The notes: generated by a model not told the origin, from the letters alone. A stretch of DNA of 7,220 bases from Desulfobacterales bacterium C00003060 (GCA_001751085.1 MAXP01000276.1:1-7220), one strand, 5' to 3'; shown: positions 1 through 7,210, counted from the stretch's first letter. Numbers and translations: made by a program.

Positions 1-1
1 T

Positions 2-216
2 TGCAAGCCTGAGCAACGCGGCTATTGATGTTCATGGCCGGCGAAAAAGTGTCATTTGTGGCCTTTCGAGGTATCTGTATGGGTTCAGGATCCGGACGAT
101 CCTGATCATCGAAGGGTTGTATGTTCCATCCTGGTGGAAACCGGATCGGGATAAAGCCTGAAGAAGGATACACGTTTTACGTAACCGATCATGATGGCAC
201 AGAACGTAAGCTATAG
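2..216 (+). pseudogene. Possible decayed 3' end of an exported or surface-type protein gene, frameshifted
   Basis: No open frame spans this stretch, but two adjacent frames read like protein. The frame through 62-148 gives VSVWVQDPDDPDHRRVV and then stops. The frame of 121-216 gives IKPEEGYTFYVTDHDGTE and ends at TAG (214-216). Joined by one frameshift near 121-148, they resemble the beta-rich Ig-like or fibronectin-like repeats of surface proteins, with alternating hydrophobic residues and Asp/Gly turns. The first frame also has a TGA near base 26, so at least two lesions would be needed. The upstream part lies outside the window. The resemblance is a judgement from composition and pattern only; no family is identified, and chance reading is possible. 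Confidence 0.33.
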
Positions 217-300
217 CTTTTCAGAAAAATACTTGCAAATTTGCGGGATGAATGGTACTGATAACCATTTGAAATTACGCTAAAATCATGCGCAGCTTAA

Positions 301-330
301 TTCCGCAATCCGAAATCTGCAATCCGAAAT
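301..330. repeat. Two tandem copies of a 14-base unit
   Basis: The 12-mer GCAATCCGAAAT occurs at 305-316 and again at 319-330, giving a period of 14. A preceding TTCC suggests the end of a further, degenerate unit. Short runs built from CAATCCG units occur between genes in several deltaproteobacterial genomes, as far as I recall. No function is evident. It lies about 180 bases upstream of purA and outside its likely promoter. Confidence 0.55.
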
Positions 331-453
331 ACTATATCATGGAAATACAGGTGGAACCTGTTCTATTCTGTTGAAAAAGGGCAATGGTACTATCACAATA
401 TTGAACAGGGCAATGAAATAGACATATCGACTTTGCGGGTAAAAGAGGACTGA
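301..453 (+). pseudogene. Short open stretch that reads like the C-terminus of an unidentified protein
   Basis: This frame is open from just after a TAA (298-300) to TGA (451-453). It lacks an ATG with a ribosome binding site. Its second half reads GQWYYHNIEQGNEIDIST and then LRVKED before the stop, a mix of aromatic and charged residues that looks more like real protein than random translation. The first part runs through the tandem repeat and is probably not coding. It may be another piece of the decayed gene to its left, or a separate relic. I do not recognise the family. The likely purA -35 lies inside its last codons. Confidence 0.28.
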
Positions 454-461
454 TGTATTAT
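433..461 (+). promoter_or_regulatory. Candidate sigma-70 promoter for purA
   Basis: TTGCGG (433-438) and TATTAT (456-461) are separated by 17 bases. The -10 matches the consensus at five of six positions; the -35 is weak, at three of six. Transcription would start near 468 and give a leader of about 44 bases before purA. Prediction by eye only. Confidence 0.35.
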
Positions 462-490
462 GTGATTTTCCATAGATTGCCCATAACTGA

Positions 491-1813
<1,323 letters not shown>

Positions 1814-1840
1814 CAGGCCTTTCGACTAATGTGCCCGCCC

Positions 1841-2557
1841 TTACAAGGATGTTGCACCGCTTTTATCCTTTATCAGCATAGTAGAAGGGTCGAGTATCAA
1901 TACTGGATGATCTGCAGGTGCAGTTTCTCCCTTCAAAGCCCTCACACGAATCTCTTTTTCTACGGGCTGGAGCTGAAGTGCAACCTCAAAAAGATCAGCA
2001 ACCGCCAAAAAAGGGGGCGGCATGCCGTCTATACCTGGCTTTTCGTGGCGGTGGGTGCGAACGGCAAACCAGACACGTATTGAATTGTTCTGTGCAAGGG
2101 TTTTCAGATCGGAAAGGGACTTTCTTGCTATTTCATCAAAAGGAAATCCATCGACCAAAATCATCCTAGGGAAAAAAATGTCCTGTTCTGTGAGGTCGGT
2201 CAGCCTCTCTTCAAGCTTGGGCACACTGAAACCCTCGACCTTAAAAGTCATGATAAACCTGTTTGGCAATATAGTTTCCCAGAGTTGGTCTATTTGCTTA
2301 ACATTGTATTGATTGGCAATATTGCGTAAAACCTCTTCGTACCAAAGACAAACCTTTTTTACAGGGTCATTCAAGCTGACATGAAGGACCTTGTTGTCCC
2401 TGAGCAGGCTGTTCAAAGCAAGTTGAACTAGAAAAGCAGTTTTGCCCACACCAGCACGCGCCAGAACAGCACCAAATCCTCCTTCAGGAATGATGTCTTC
2501 GGTCTCGTGTCCCGTGAGCCTCAAGGGATTGCGGAGTATAAGATTATTCTTGAGCAT
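1841..2557 (-). CDS. Uncharacterised P-loop ATPase, RecA/KaiC-like fold
   Basis: A 238-residue soluble protein with no signal peptide or membrane segment. Residues 33-40 (ARAGVGKT) form a Walker A of the [AG]x4GK[ST] type, followed by AFLVQLALNSLL, as in RecA/KaiC/DnaB-type ATPases. MILVD (132-136), preceded by Phe and Pro and followed by GFPFDE, is a good Walker B. A VWFAVRTH segment near 163-170 is where such folds carry a sensor strand. The rest is unfamiliar, and the function is unknown. The start is supported by AAGGA (2566-2570 on this strand) eight bases before the ATG. It lies 76 bases downstream of fusA on the same strand with no clear terminator between, so co-transcription with EF-G is likely. 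Its stop faces that of purA. An ATP-dependent regulatory or assembly role is only a guess. Confidence 0.85.
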   Translation of the reverse strand: MLKNNLILRNPLRLTGHETEDIIPEGGFGAVLARAGVGKTAFLVQLALNSLLRDNKVLHVSLNDPVKKVCLWYEEVLRNIANQYNVKQIDQLWETILPNRFIMTFKVEGFSVPKLEERLTDLTEQDIFFPRMILVDGFPFDEIARKSLSDLKTLAQNNSIRVWFAVRTHRHEKPGIDGMPPPFLAVADLFEVALQLQPVEKEIRVRALKGETAPADHPVLILDPSTMLIKDKSGATSL

Positions 2558-2565
2558 ATTGAAAT

Positions 2566-2570
2566 TCCTT
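2566..2570 (-). promoter_or_regulatory. Ribosome binding site of the P-loop ATPase gene
   Basis: On the minus strand AAGGA lies eight bases before the ATG at 2557. It fixes the start and supports independent translation of this gene downstream of fusA. Confidence 0.7.
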
Positions 2571-2633
2571 TGTTTAAGGTAAATGACCCTGGCGGGCCTG
2601 GTTGCGGGTTATGGATTCGTCTATTCGGTTCAA

Positions 2634-4718
2634 CTATGCAACATTCCTTTTCTCTTCTGCAGCCTTCTTGACCAATTCATCCGTGATCCCCTTCGGGACT
2701 TGTCTGTAAGTGGCAAACTCCATGGTAAACTGGGCCATGCCTTGTGTCGCTGATCTAAGAACAGTTGAATAGCCGAACATTTCTGCAAGGGGCACCTGGA
2801 CTTCAATAACACTCATACGCCCTTCTTCCTGTGTGCCCACGATCATTCCCCTGCGCTGATTCAAAGAACCCATGACCGGACCCTGAAACTCAATAGGCGT
2901 CTCCACCACGACCTTCATGATAGGTTCATGTATTACCGGCTTTGCCCTGGCATAGCCTTGCAAAAACGCTCCGCGGGCGGCTGCCTGGAATGCCATATCA
3001 GAAGAGTCAACAGAATGTGATGCCCCATCATTGATTACAACTTTGATGCCGGTGATGGGGAATTCCATTTTGGGCCCTTTAGTAAGGCATTTTTTGAAAC
3101 CCTTTTCACATGAAGAGATGAACTGGGTTGGAATAGCGCCACCGGTCACCTTGTTTTCAAACTCAAAATCTGCTTCGGTGATTGGTTCCATGTAGCCGGC
3201 CACACGGCCGAATTGGCCAGCGCCACCGGTCTGTTTCTTATGTATATAATCGAATTCAGCCATCCTTGTGATAGTCTCCCTGTAAGCAACCCGAGGCATG
3301 CCTGTCGTTACCTCCGCATTGTATTCCCGACGCATACGTTCAACATAGACTTCAAGGTGCAGTTCTCCCATGCCTGAAATAATGGTATCCCCGGTCTCAT
3401 CACTGACATACGCCTTGAACGTAGGATCTTCCTTTGTAAAACGGGCAAGGGCCTTGGCCATATTAACCTCGCCTTTGTTATCCTTTGGTGCAATAGCAAG
3501 GGAGATCACAGGATCGGGCACATGCATGGATATCATGGATAAACCGATACCGGGAGCGACAAACGTATCACCAGAGGCACAGTCGATGCCGAAAAGGGCC
3601 CCGATATATCCTGCAGGCATTACCTCGATATCCTCCATCTGGTGAGCATGCATTCGAACCACCCTGCCGACCTTGAGCTTTTTTCCCGTACGAACATTTA
3701 CAATTGAGCAACCCTTGGCAAGAGTCCCCTGATATACGCGTATATATGTGAGTTGGCCATACGGTCCGTCTTCCAATTTGAATGCAAGGGAAACAACGGG
3801 TTTTTCCGGATCAGAAAAAAGTGTAACCGGCGCATCATTGCTGTCCGGGTCAAGTGCCTGGTTTTCCACGTCAGATGGACAGGGCAGCAATTTTGTCACA
3901 GCATCAAGGATAGGCTGAATACCCTTGTTCTTGTATGCCGAGCCCATAAGGACAGGCGTCATTTCACGGGTAAGCGTTGCCTTGCGTATGGCCTGAACAA
4001 GCAGATCTTCAGTAACTTTGTTTTCAAGAGCAGCTTCTGTGAGTTCATCTGAAAACATCGAGGCTTCATCGATAAGTTCTTCACGCCTTTGTGTGGCTTC
4101 TGAGAAAAGATCCTCCGGTATATCCTCAATGCGTACATGCTCTCCGTTATCACCATCAAAATAGATCGCTTTCATAGCGACAAGGTCCACAACTCCATTG
4201 AAATCTGCTTCCAGACCAATAGGAATATGAATGGTCACTGCATTGTGTCCCAGTTTTTCTTTTAGTTGATCAATGACCCGAAAAGGGTTTGCCCCGCTTC
4301 TGTCGCACTTGTTGATAAATGCTATACACGGCACTTTGTACCTGGCCATCTGCTGATCCACAGTAATGGACTGGGATTGAACTCCACCAACAGAACACAG
4401 AACCAGTATGCCTCCGTCGAGTACTCTGAGAGATCGTTCAACCTCTATTGTGAAATCTACATGGCCGGGAGTATCAATTATGTTGATCTCATGATCCTGC
4501 CATTCACAGTAGGTGGCAGCAGAGGCTATGGTGATACCACGCTCTTTCTCAAGCTCCATGAAGTCCATTGTTGCCCCGACGCCATCTTTTCCTTTGACGT
4601 CATGGATGGTATGTATTCGCCTTGTATAGTATAGTATACGCTCTGTAAGCGTCGTCTTGCCAGCATCAATATGTGCACTTATTCCGATGTTTCTGACTTT
4701 CCGGACGTCGTATTTCAT
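2634..4718 (-). CDS. fusA: Translation elongation factor G, spirochaete/planctomycete/delta (mtEFG1-like) type
   Basis: EF-G is the ribosomal translocase GTPase. With the ATG at 4718 the protein has 694 residues, typical for the family. The frame opens further upstream to a TTG at 4769, but AAAGGA nine bases before the ATG and the family start [23 protein letters not shown] favour 4718. G motifs are AHIDAGKTT (15-23), GITIASAAT after RG (switch I, about 60-69), DTPGH (82-86) and NKCD (136-139; most EF-Gs have NKMD). Domain II begins near PVVSLAFK, domain IV includes [14 protein letters not shown], and domain V includes [17 protein letters not shown]. The segments [12 protein letters not shown] and [13 protein letters not shown] match spdEFG1 and mitochondrial EFG1 rather than the common str-operon EF-G (AVGGVQPQSETV). 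The absence of rpsL, rpsG or tuf beside it fits this, so a second EF-G gene probably exists elsewhere. Confidence 0.97.
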   Translation of the reverse strand: MKYDVRKVRNIGISAHIDAGKTTLTERILYYTRRIHTIHDVKGKDGVGATMDFMELEKERGITIASAATYCEWQDHEINIIDTPGHVDFTIEVERSLRVLDGGILVLCSVGGVQSQSITVDQQMARYKVPCIAFINKCDRSGANPFRVIDQLKEKLGHNAVTIHIPIGLEADFNGVVDLVAMKAIYFDGDNGEHVRIEDIPEDLFSEATQRREELIDEASMFSDELTEAALENKVTEDLLVQAIRKATLTREMTPVLMGSAYKNKGIQPILDAVTKLLPCPSDVENQALDPDSNDAPVTLFSDPEKPVVSLAFKLEDGPYGQLTYIRVYQGTLAKGCSIVNVRTGKKLKVGRVVRMHAHQMEDIEVMPAGYIGALFGIDCASGDTFVAPGIGLSMISMHVPDPVISLAIAPKDNKGEVNMAKALARFTKEDPTFKAYVSDETGDTIISGMGELHLEVYVERMRREYNAEVTTGMPRVAYRETITRMAEFDYIHKKQTGGAGQFGRVAGYMEPITEADFEFENKVTGGAIPTQFISSCEKGFKKCLTKGPKMEFPITGIKVVINDGASHSVDSSDMAFQAAARGAFLQGYARAKPVIHEPIMKVVVETPIEFQGPVMGSLNQRRGMIVGTQEEGRMSVIEVQVPLAEMFGYSTVLRSATQGMAQFTMEFATYRQVPKGITDELVKKAAEEKRNVA

Positions 4719-4727
4719 TGAGATGTT

Positions 4728-4733
4728 TCCTTT
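4728..4733 (-). promoter_or_regulatory. Ribosome binding site of fusA, deciding its start
   Basis: On the minus strand AAAGGA lies nine bases before the ATG at 4718. The longer in-frame alternative starts with TTG at 4769 and would place this site inside the coding region, adding 17 residues that the family lacks. Confidence 0.75.
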
Positions 4734-4756
4734 GACTGATCTTATTGAAACCTGGG

Positions 4757-4769
4757 TTGAACGGTTCAA
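4757..4769. repeat. 13-base palindrome upstream of fusA
   Basis: TTGAAC (4757-4762), one G, then GTTCAA (4764-4769) make a perfect palindrome about 40 bases upstream of the fusA ATG. A related GGTTGAA follows at 4778. On the minus strand TTGAAC, a 19-base gap and TAAGAT would make a weak fusA promoter with the palindrome over the -35, so it could be an operator. It could equally be a scrap of simple repeat, since GGTTGAAC/GGTTCAAG words recur here. Confidence 0.35.
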
Positions 4770-4800
4770 GGTTCCCGGTTGAAGACCCCTAAGTGTGGGT

Positions 4801-4839
4801 AACAGTCACTGGATTCCCGCCTTCGCGGGAATGACTGTT
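4801..4839. repeat. REP-like hairpin, copy 1
   Basis: ATTCCCGC (4813-4820) and GCGGGAAT (4825-4832) form a perfect 8-bp stem with loop CTTC. AACAGTC (4801-4807) and GACTGTT (4833-4839) add a second 7-bp stem, leaving ACTGG (4808-4812) as a one-sided bulge. The unit 4807-4835 begins CACTGG and ends AATGAC, and it recurs inverted as copy 2. Hairpins with an ATTCCCGC-type stem next to CCAGTG are dispersed in many proteobacterial genomes and resemble REP elements mobilised by RAYT transposases. No T-tract follows, and the site lies between divergent genes, so it is not a transcription terminator for either. Confidence 0.8.
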
Positions 4840-4853
4840 GGGTGTGAGCGCCT

Positions 4854-4882
4854 GTCATTCCGGCGAAAGCCGGAATCCAGTG
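4854..4882. repeat. REP-like hairpin, copy 2 (inverted)
   Basis: This 29-base unit is the reverse complement of 4807-4835 at 26 of 29 positions. Its stem is ATTCCGGC (4857-4864) with GCCGGAAT (4869-4876) and a GAAA loop. Two of the three differences fall on the same stem pair: C4818-G4827 in copy 1 corresponds to G4862-C4871 here, so pairing is kept. The third is in the loop. The copies are separated by 18 bases and form an inverted pair like a BIME. Confidence 0.8.
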
Positions 4883-4912
4883 GATAGTCGCAAAACATGA
4901 TTTGCCCGGATC

Positions 4913-4948
4913 TATTGAGAAGTTACCTATTTTCGTAGCTTCTCAATA
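4913..4948. repeat. Hairpin built from TTGAGAAGTTAC
   Basis: TATTGAGAAG (4913-4922) pairs perfectly with CTTCTCAATA (4939-4948). The stem continues through a T-G wobble and TAC/GTA to 14 pairs around the loop CTATTTTC (4927-4934). No T-run follows on the plus strand. The left arm carries a 12-base word repeated at 4981-4992. Confidence 0.7.
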
Positions 4949-4992
4949 ACCTGAGCCGACAGGTGATTTCCCCGAAGTTTTTGAGAAGTTAC
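4915..4992. repeat. Direct repeat TTGAGAAGTTAC (4915-4926 and 4981-4992)
   Basis: Two exact 12-base copies lie 66 bases apart, with a near-complete inverted half (GTAGCTTCTCAA, 4935-4946) between them. Outside them GGATAGTC (4882-4889) and GACTATCC (4995-5002) form an 8-base inverted pair. This nested arrangement may be a degenerate non-coding mobile element or a set of binding sites. The remainder up to hisI (5003-5140) is AT-rich and shows no convincing gene. Confidence 0.6.
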
Positions 4993-5136
4993 GAGACTAT
5001 CCTTAAAATTCGCTGAATTATTAGAAACTCGAAATATATGTATCAATAGTGGCCTTGTCAACAAAGAACCGGCACCTTTCCGAGTTATGGAGTTGGTAAG
5101 GCAATCGAGTGTCACCTCAAGAAAGGCTGCAATATT

Positions 5137-5184
5137 ATGCTTGACATAGTACAGAGAAACCGGCTAATAAACCTGATCCTATGA
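5137..5184 (+). other. Possible 15-codon upstream reading frame overlapping the hisI start
   Basis: ATG at 5137 opens [15 protein letters not shown] and stops at TGA (5182-5184), sharing ATGA with the hisI start. An AAGAAAGG (5119-5126) lies ten bases upstream. It contains no histidine codon, so it is not a classical his attenuator leader. It could serve translational coupling to hisI, which lacks its own ribosome binding site, but it may be chance. Confidence 0.2.
5141..5170 (+). promoter_or_regulatory. Candidate promoter at the hisI start
   Basis: A perfect -35 TTGACA (5141-5146) is followed after 18 bases by TAATAA (5165-5170), a poor -10 (three of six). Transcription would begin at about 5177-5181, essentially at the hisI ATG, so an mRNA from it would be nearly leaderless. 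Confidence 0.35.
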
Positions 5185-5555
5185 TTGCTCTAGATTTTCA
5201 AAAATGCGGTGGTTTGATCCCAACTATTGTGCAGGATTTCAAGACAGGCGAAGTCCTGATGCTTGCATTTATGAACGAGGATGCCTGGCGAGAAACCCAA
5301 AGAACGGGCAAGGCCACGTACTGGAGTCGGACGCGTCAGGAACTCTGGGTCAAGGGTAAAACCTCGGGCAACGTCCAGTGGATCAAAGAGATCCGCATTG
5401 ACTGCGACGACGATACCGTGCTCTTGAAGGTGGATCAGGTCGGCCAGGCAGCCTGTCATACGGGGTATCGGAGTTGTTTTTTTAAGAAGGTCGAGGGGGA
5501 CTCAGTTATAGTAGTCGGCGAGAAAATCTTTGATCCTGAGGAGGTATACAAGTAA
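5181..5555 (+). CDS. hisI: Phosphoribosyl-AMP cyclohydrolase
   Basis: HisI opens the adenine ring of phosphoribosyl-AMP, the third step of histidine synthesis. The 124-residue protein is the stand-alone form, without the HisE pyrophosphohydrolase domain. Family motifs are [19 protein letters not shown] (residues 45-63), the metal-binding DCDDD (74-78) and [12 protein letters not shown] (90-101). Cys75, Cys92 and Cys99 are the expected zinc ligands, and the aspartates around 74-78 bind magnesium. The ATG at 5181 gives [14 protein letters not shown], as in close relatives, but no Shine-Dalgarno precedes it. The bases before it are ATAAACCTGATCCT, so leaderless or coupled translation is possible. 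It runs into hisG with four bases between stop and start. HisE, HisA, HisF and the rest are not in the window. Confidence 0.97.
   Translation: MIALDFQKCGGLIPTIVQDFKTGEVLMLAFMNEDAWRETQRTGKATYWSRTRQELWVKGKTSGNVQWIKEIRIDCDDDTVLLKVDQVGQAACHTGYRSCFFKKVEGDSVIVVGEKIFDPEEVYK
5538..5544 (+). promoter_or_regulatory. Ribosome binding site of hisG inside the end of hisI
   Basis: GAGGAGG is a strong Shine-Dalgarno, 15 bases before the GTG at 5560. The spacing is longer than ideal. It lies too close to serve the TTG at 5530, which precedes it, so it argues for the GTG start. Confidence 0.6.
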
Positions 5556-5559
5556 CGTA

Positions 5560-6432
5560 GTGGAAAAATTCAAACTCGGGATTCCCAAGGGGAGCCTACA
5601 CGATGCCACTATTGCTCTGTTTAGGAGGGCAGGATGGAAGATCGATATAAACGGACGCAGCTATTTTCCTGATATCAATGATGACACTATTGGGTGCGCC
5701 ATCTGCCGTGCCCAGGAGATGTCGCGTTATGTCGAAAGTGGCACACTGGATGCGGGTCTTACAGGAAAGGACTGGATATCTGAAAACGAATCAGATGTTA
5801 GGGTTGTCGAAGACCTGGTCTATTCAAAGGTAAGCCAGCGACCAGCCCGTTGGGTCCTGGCAGTTCCTTACAATTCCGACATCCAAAGACTGGAGGATTT
5901 GGCAGGGAAAAAGATCGCAACTGAATTGGTCAATTTTACAATAAAGTATTTTGACGAACTTAATATTGATGTCAATGTGGAATTCTCGTGGGGCGCTACA
6001 GAGGCCAAGGTCGTGTCTGGTTTGGCCGACGCCATTGTGGAGGTAACTGAAACCGGCAGTACCATCAAGGCTCATGGCCTCAGGATCATCCATGAGCTTT
6101 TGCAGACAAACACCCAGCTTATTGCCAATCATGCGGCATGGGCCGACTCAGAGAAGAGGAAAAAAATCGAACAGATCGCACTTCTCTTAAAAGCTGCTCT
6201 GGTGGCTGAGAAAATGGTAGGGCTCAAGATGAATCTTCCCAAGGCAAGGTTAAAGAAAGCTGTGGCGCTTCTTCCAAGCCTCAATGCGCCCACGGTATCC
6301 CCCCTGTATCAGTCGGACTGGTTTGCTGTGGAAACAGTAGTGGCGTCCTCTGTGGTGCGTGATCTTATCCCTGAACTGCTCAAGAACGGGGCAGAGGGAA
6401 TTATTGAATATCCCCTAAACAAAGTGATATAG
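5560..6432 (+). CDS. hisG: ATP phosphoribosyltransferase, long form
   Basis: HisG joins ATP and PRPP to give phosphoribosyl-ATP, the first and feedback-controlled step of histidine synthesis. From the GTG at 5560 the protein has 290 residues and begins [17 protein letters not shown], which fits the family. An upstream TTG at 5530 would add ten unlikely residues and overlap hisI. The catalytic part includes [20 protein letters not shown] (50-69) and the PRPP-binding segment [17 protein letters not shown] (158-174). The C-terminal 75 or so residues, ending [12 protein letters not shown], form the ACT-like regulatory domain. This is therefore the long HisG, which is inhibited directly by histidine and does not need HisZ. 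It is probably co-transcribed with hisI. Its TAG is followed in the same frame by an aminotransferase relic. Confidence 0.97.
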   Translation: MEKFKLGIPKGSLHDATIALFRRAGWKIDINGRSYFPDINDDTIGCAICRAQEMSRYVESGTLDAGLTGKDWISENESDVRVVEDLVYSKVSQRPARWVLAVPYNSDIQRLEDLAGKKIATELVNFTIKYFDELNIDVNVEFSWGATEAKVVSGLADAIVEVTETGSTIKAHGLRIIHELLQTNTQLIANHAAWADSEKRKKIEQIALLLKAALVAEKMVGLKMNLPKARLKKAVALLPSLNAPTVSPLYQSDWFAVETVVASSVVRDLIPELLKNGAEGIIEYPLNKVI

Positions 6433-6522
6433 GCGATCAAGCCGGCCTTTGACATCCTTGAGAATGCCCATGTTGGAGTGACCCCTGGAATCGCCCTCAG
6501 GTTCGCCGGCCAAACCGCCTAA
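6433..6522 (+). pseudogene. Relic of a class I/II aminotransferase C-terminus
   Basis: Immediately after the hisG stop, the same frame reads AIKP and then AFDILENAHVGVTPGI, followed by ALRFAGQTA and TAA (6520-6522). The central part matches the well-known C-terminal segment of PLP-dependent AspC-like aminotransferases (roughly F..DLLEKAHVAVTPGIDFG..GEGYLRFSYA). The FG..GEGY portion appears deleted, leaving I-ALRFA. No start codon, lysine site or earlier domain remains, so nearly the whole gene has been lost, apparently in an internal deletion starting near the hisG stop. The open frame alone is not significant at 29 codons; the motif match is the evidence. Read-through of the hisG TAG would append this tail, but nothing suggests that it occurs. 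Confidence 0.6.
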
Positions 6523-6540
6523 CGGGCCAGTCGAAAACAC

Positions 6541-7152
6541 ATGAACATCAAGTCTGCTGAATTTGTCACTAGTGCTGTGAAGCCTTCCCAGTATCCTCCA
6601 TCAGGCGGGCCTGAAATCGCATTTGCGGGGCGATCAAATGTTGGAAAGTCTTCCCTGATCAATGCCCTGCTGGGTCGGAAAAACCTGGTAAAAACCAGTT
6701 CAAAGCCGGGTCGCACCCAGACCATAAATTTTTTTCTCATCAACAACCGTTTCTGTTTTACGGACTTGCCCGGATATGGCTATGCCAAGGTTCCCATGGC
6801 AGTGCGCAAGAGCTGGGGGCCGATGGTCGAAAAATACTTAAGGACCCGCCCGGAGGGAGAGTCCTCCGGATTAGATGCAGGCCAGGGGCTTCGTGCAGTG
6901 GTTGTAATTTTGGATATCCGGAGGATGCCCAACCAGGGGGATCATGATTTGCTTGCTTGGCTGACGCACTACAGGATCCCGGCCCTTGTGGTTCTCACAA
7001 AGGCAGATAAGCTTAAGAAGAATAAACAGAACCAACAGCGAGGCTCTATTGCTCGGCAACTTTCCACAGATCCGCACTTACTCAGTCTGTTCTCGGCCAC
7101 TACGGGACTCGGCAAGCGCGAACTGTGGACTGCCATTGAGGGATTTTTGTAA
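6541..7152 (+). CDS. engB: Ribosome biogenesis GTPase YihA/EngB
   Basis: EngB (YsxC/YihA) is an essential TRAFAC-class GTPase that assists assembly of the large ribosomal subunit. The 203-residue protein has all G motifs: GRSNVGKS (30-37), PGRTQT (56-61, switch I), DLPGYG (75-80), TKAD (153-156) and SATTG (185-189). The start MNIKSAEFVTSA fits the family, but no Shine-Dalgarno is seen in the bases before 6541. Loss of the upstream aminotransferase gene may have removed a coupling signal. Unusual is a Gly/Glu/Ser-rich insertion at about residues 104-116 (PEGESSGLDAGQG), between the conserved KYLRTR and the LRAVVVILDIRR strand, where relatives are joined by only a few residues. It probably shares transcription with hisI-hisG, 108 bases upstream. 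Confidence 0.97.
   Translation: MNIKSAEFVTSAVKPSQYPPSGGPEIAFAGRSNVGKSSLINALLGRKNLVKTSSKPGRTQTINFFLINNRFCFTDLPGYGYAKVPMAVRKSWGPMVEKYLRTRPEGESSGLDAGQGLRAVVVILDIRRMPNQGDHDLLAWLTHYRIPALVVLTKADKLKKNKQNQQRGSIARQLSTDPHLLSLFSATTGLGKRELWTAIEGFL
6850..6869 (+). repeat. GC-rich hairpin inside engB
   Basis: CCGGAGG (6850-6856) and CCTCCGG (6863-6869) pair perfectly around a six-base loop, within the codons of the extra loop of EngB. It may be the origin of that insertion or chance in GC-rich codons. Confidence 0.45.
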
Positions 7153-7179
7153 GATTTCCCGGCATCCTTCATTGACCAG

Positions 7180-7210
7180 TTTACACTTTTTTCGAAAAAG
7201 CGTGTATTAT
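7180..7210 (+). promoter_or_regulatory. Candidate promoter for a gene beyond the window
   Basis: TTTACA (7180-7185; five of six) and TATTAT (7205-7210; five of six) are 19 bases apart, slightly long. The spacer contains the perfect palindrome TTTTTCGAAAAA (7188-7199), flanked by ACAC and GTGT. The same -10 hexamer is used in the purA candidate. No gene begins before the window ends. Confidence 0.4.

Noticed and set aside
1814..1840. Bidirectional terminator between the convergent purA and ATPase genes
   Set aside because: No stem with a flanking T-run is visible in the 27-base gap.
1829..2312. Plus-strand reading frames opposite the P-loop ATPase gene
   Set aside because: They are antisense to a protein with clear Walker motifs and have no family resemblance or start signals.
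3753..4052. Plus-strand frame of 99 residues within fusA
   Set aside because: Antisense shadow of conserved EF-G coding sequence.
4801..4882. The inverted hairpin pair as an intrinsic terminator or a two-repeat CRISPR array
   Set aside because: No T-tract follows either stem, the site lies upstream of both flanking genes, and the two units are inverted rather than direct.
4927..5115. A 62-residue minus-strand reading frame in the fusA-hisI gap
   Set aside because: It runs through the TTGAGAAGTTAC repeats, has no ribosome binding site and shows no recognisable protein pattern.
5137..5184. Histidine attenuator leader peptide upstream of hisI
   Set aside because: The short frame contains no histidine codons, and no terminator/antiterminator hairpin with a T-run is seen.
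5530..5559. TTG at 5530 as the hisG start
   Set aside because: It would add ten residues not seen in the family and overlap hisI, and the only good Shine-Dalgarno lies after it. The GTG at 5560 gives the expected N-terminus.
6430..6522. Programmed read-through of the hisG TAG
   Set aside because: HisG is complete at the TAG. The tail matches an aminotransferase rather than HisG, and a 29-codon open frame is expected by chance about a quarter of the time.
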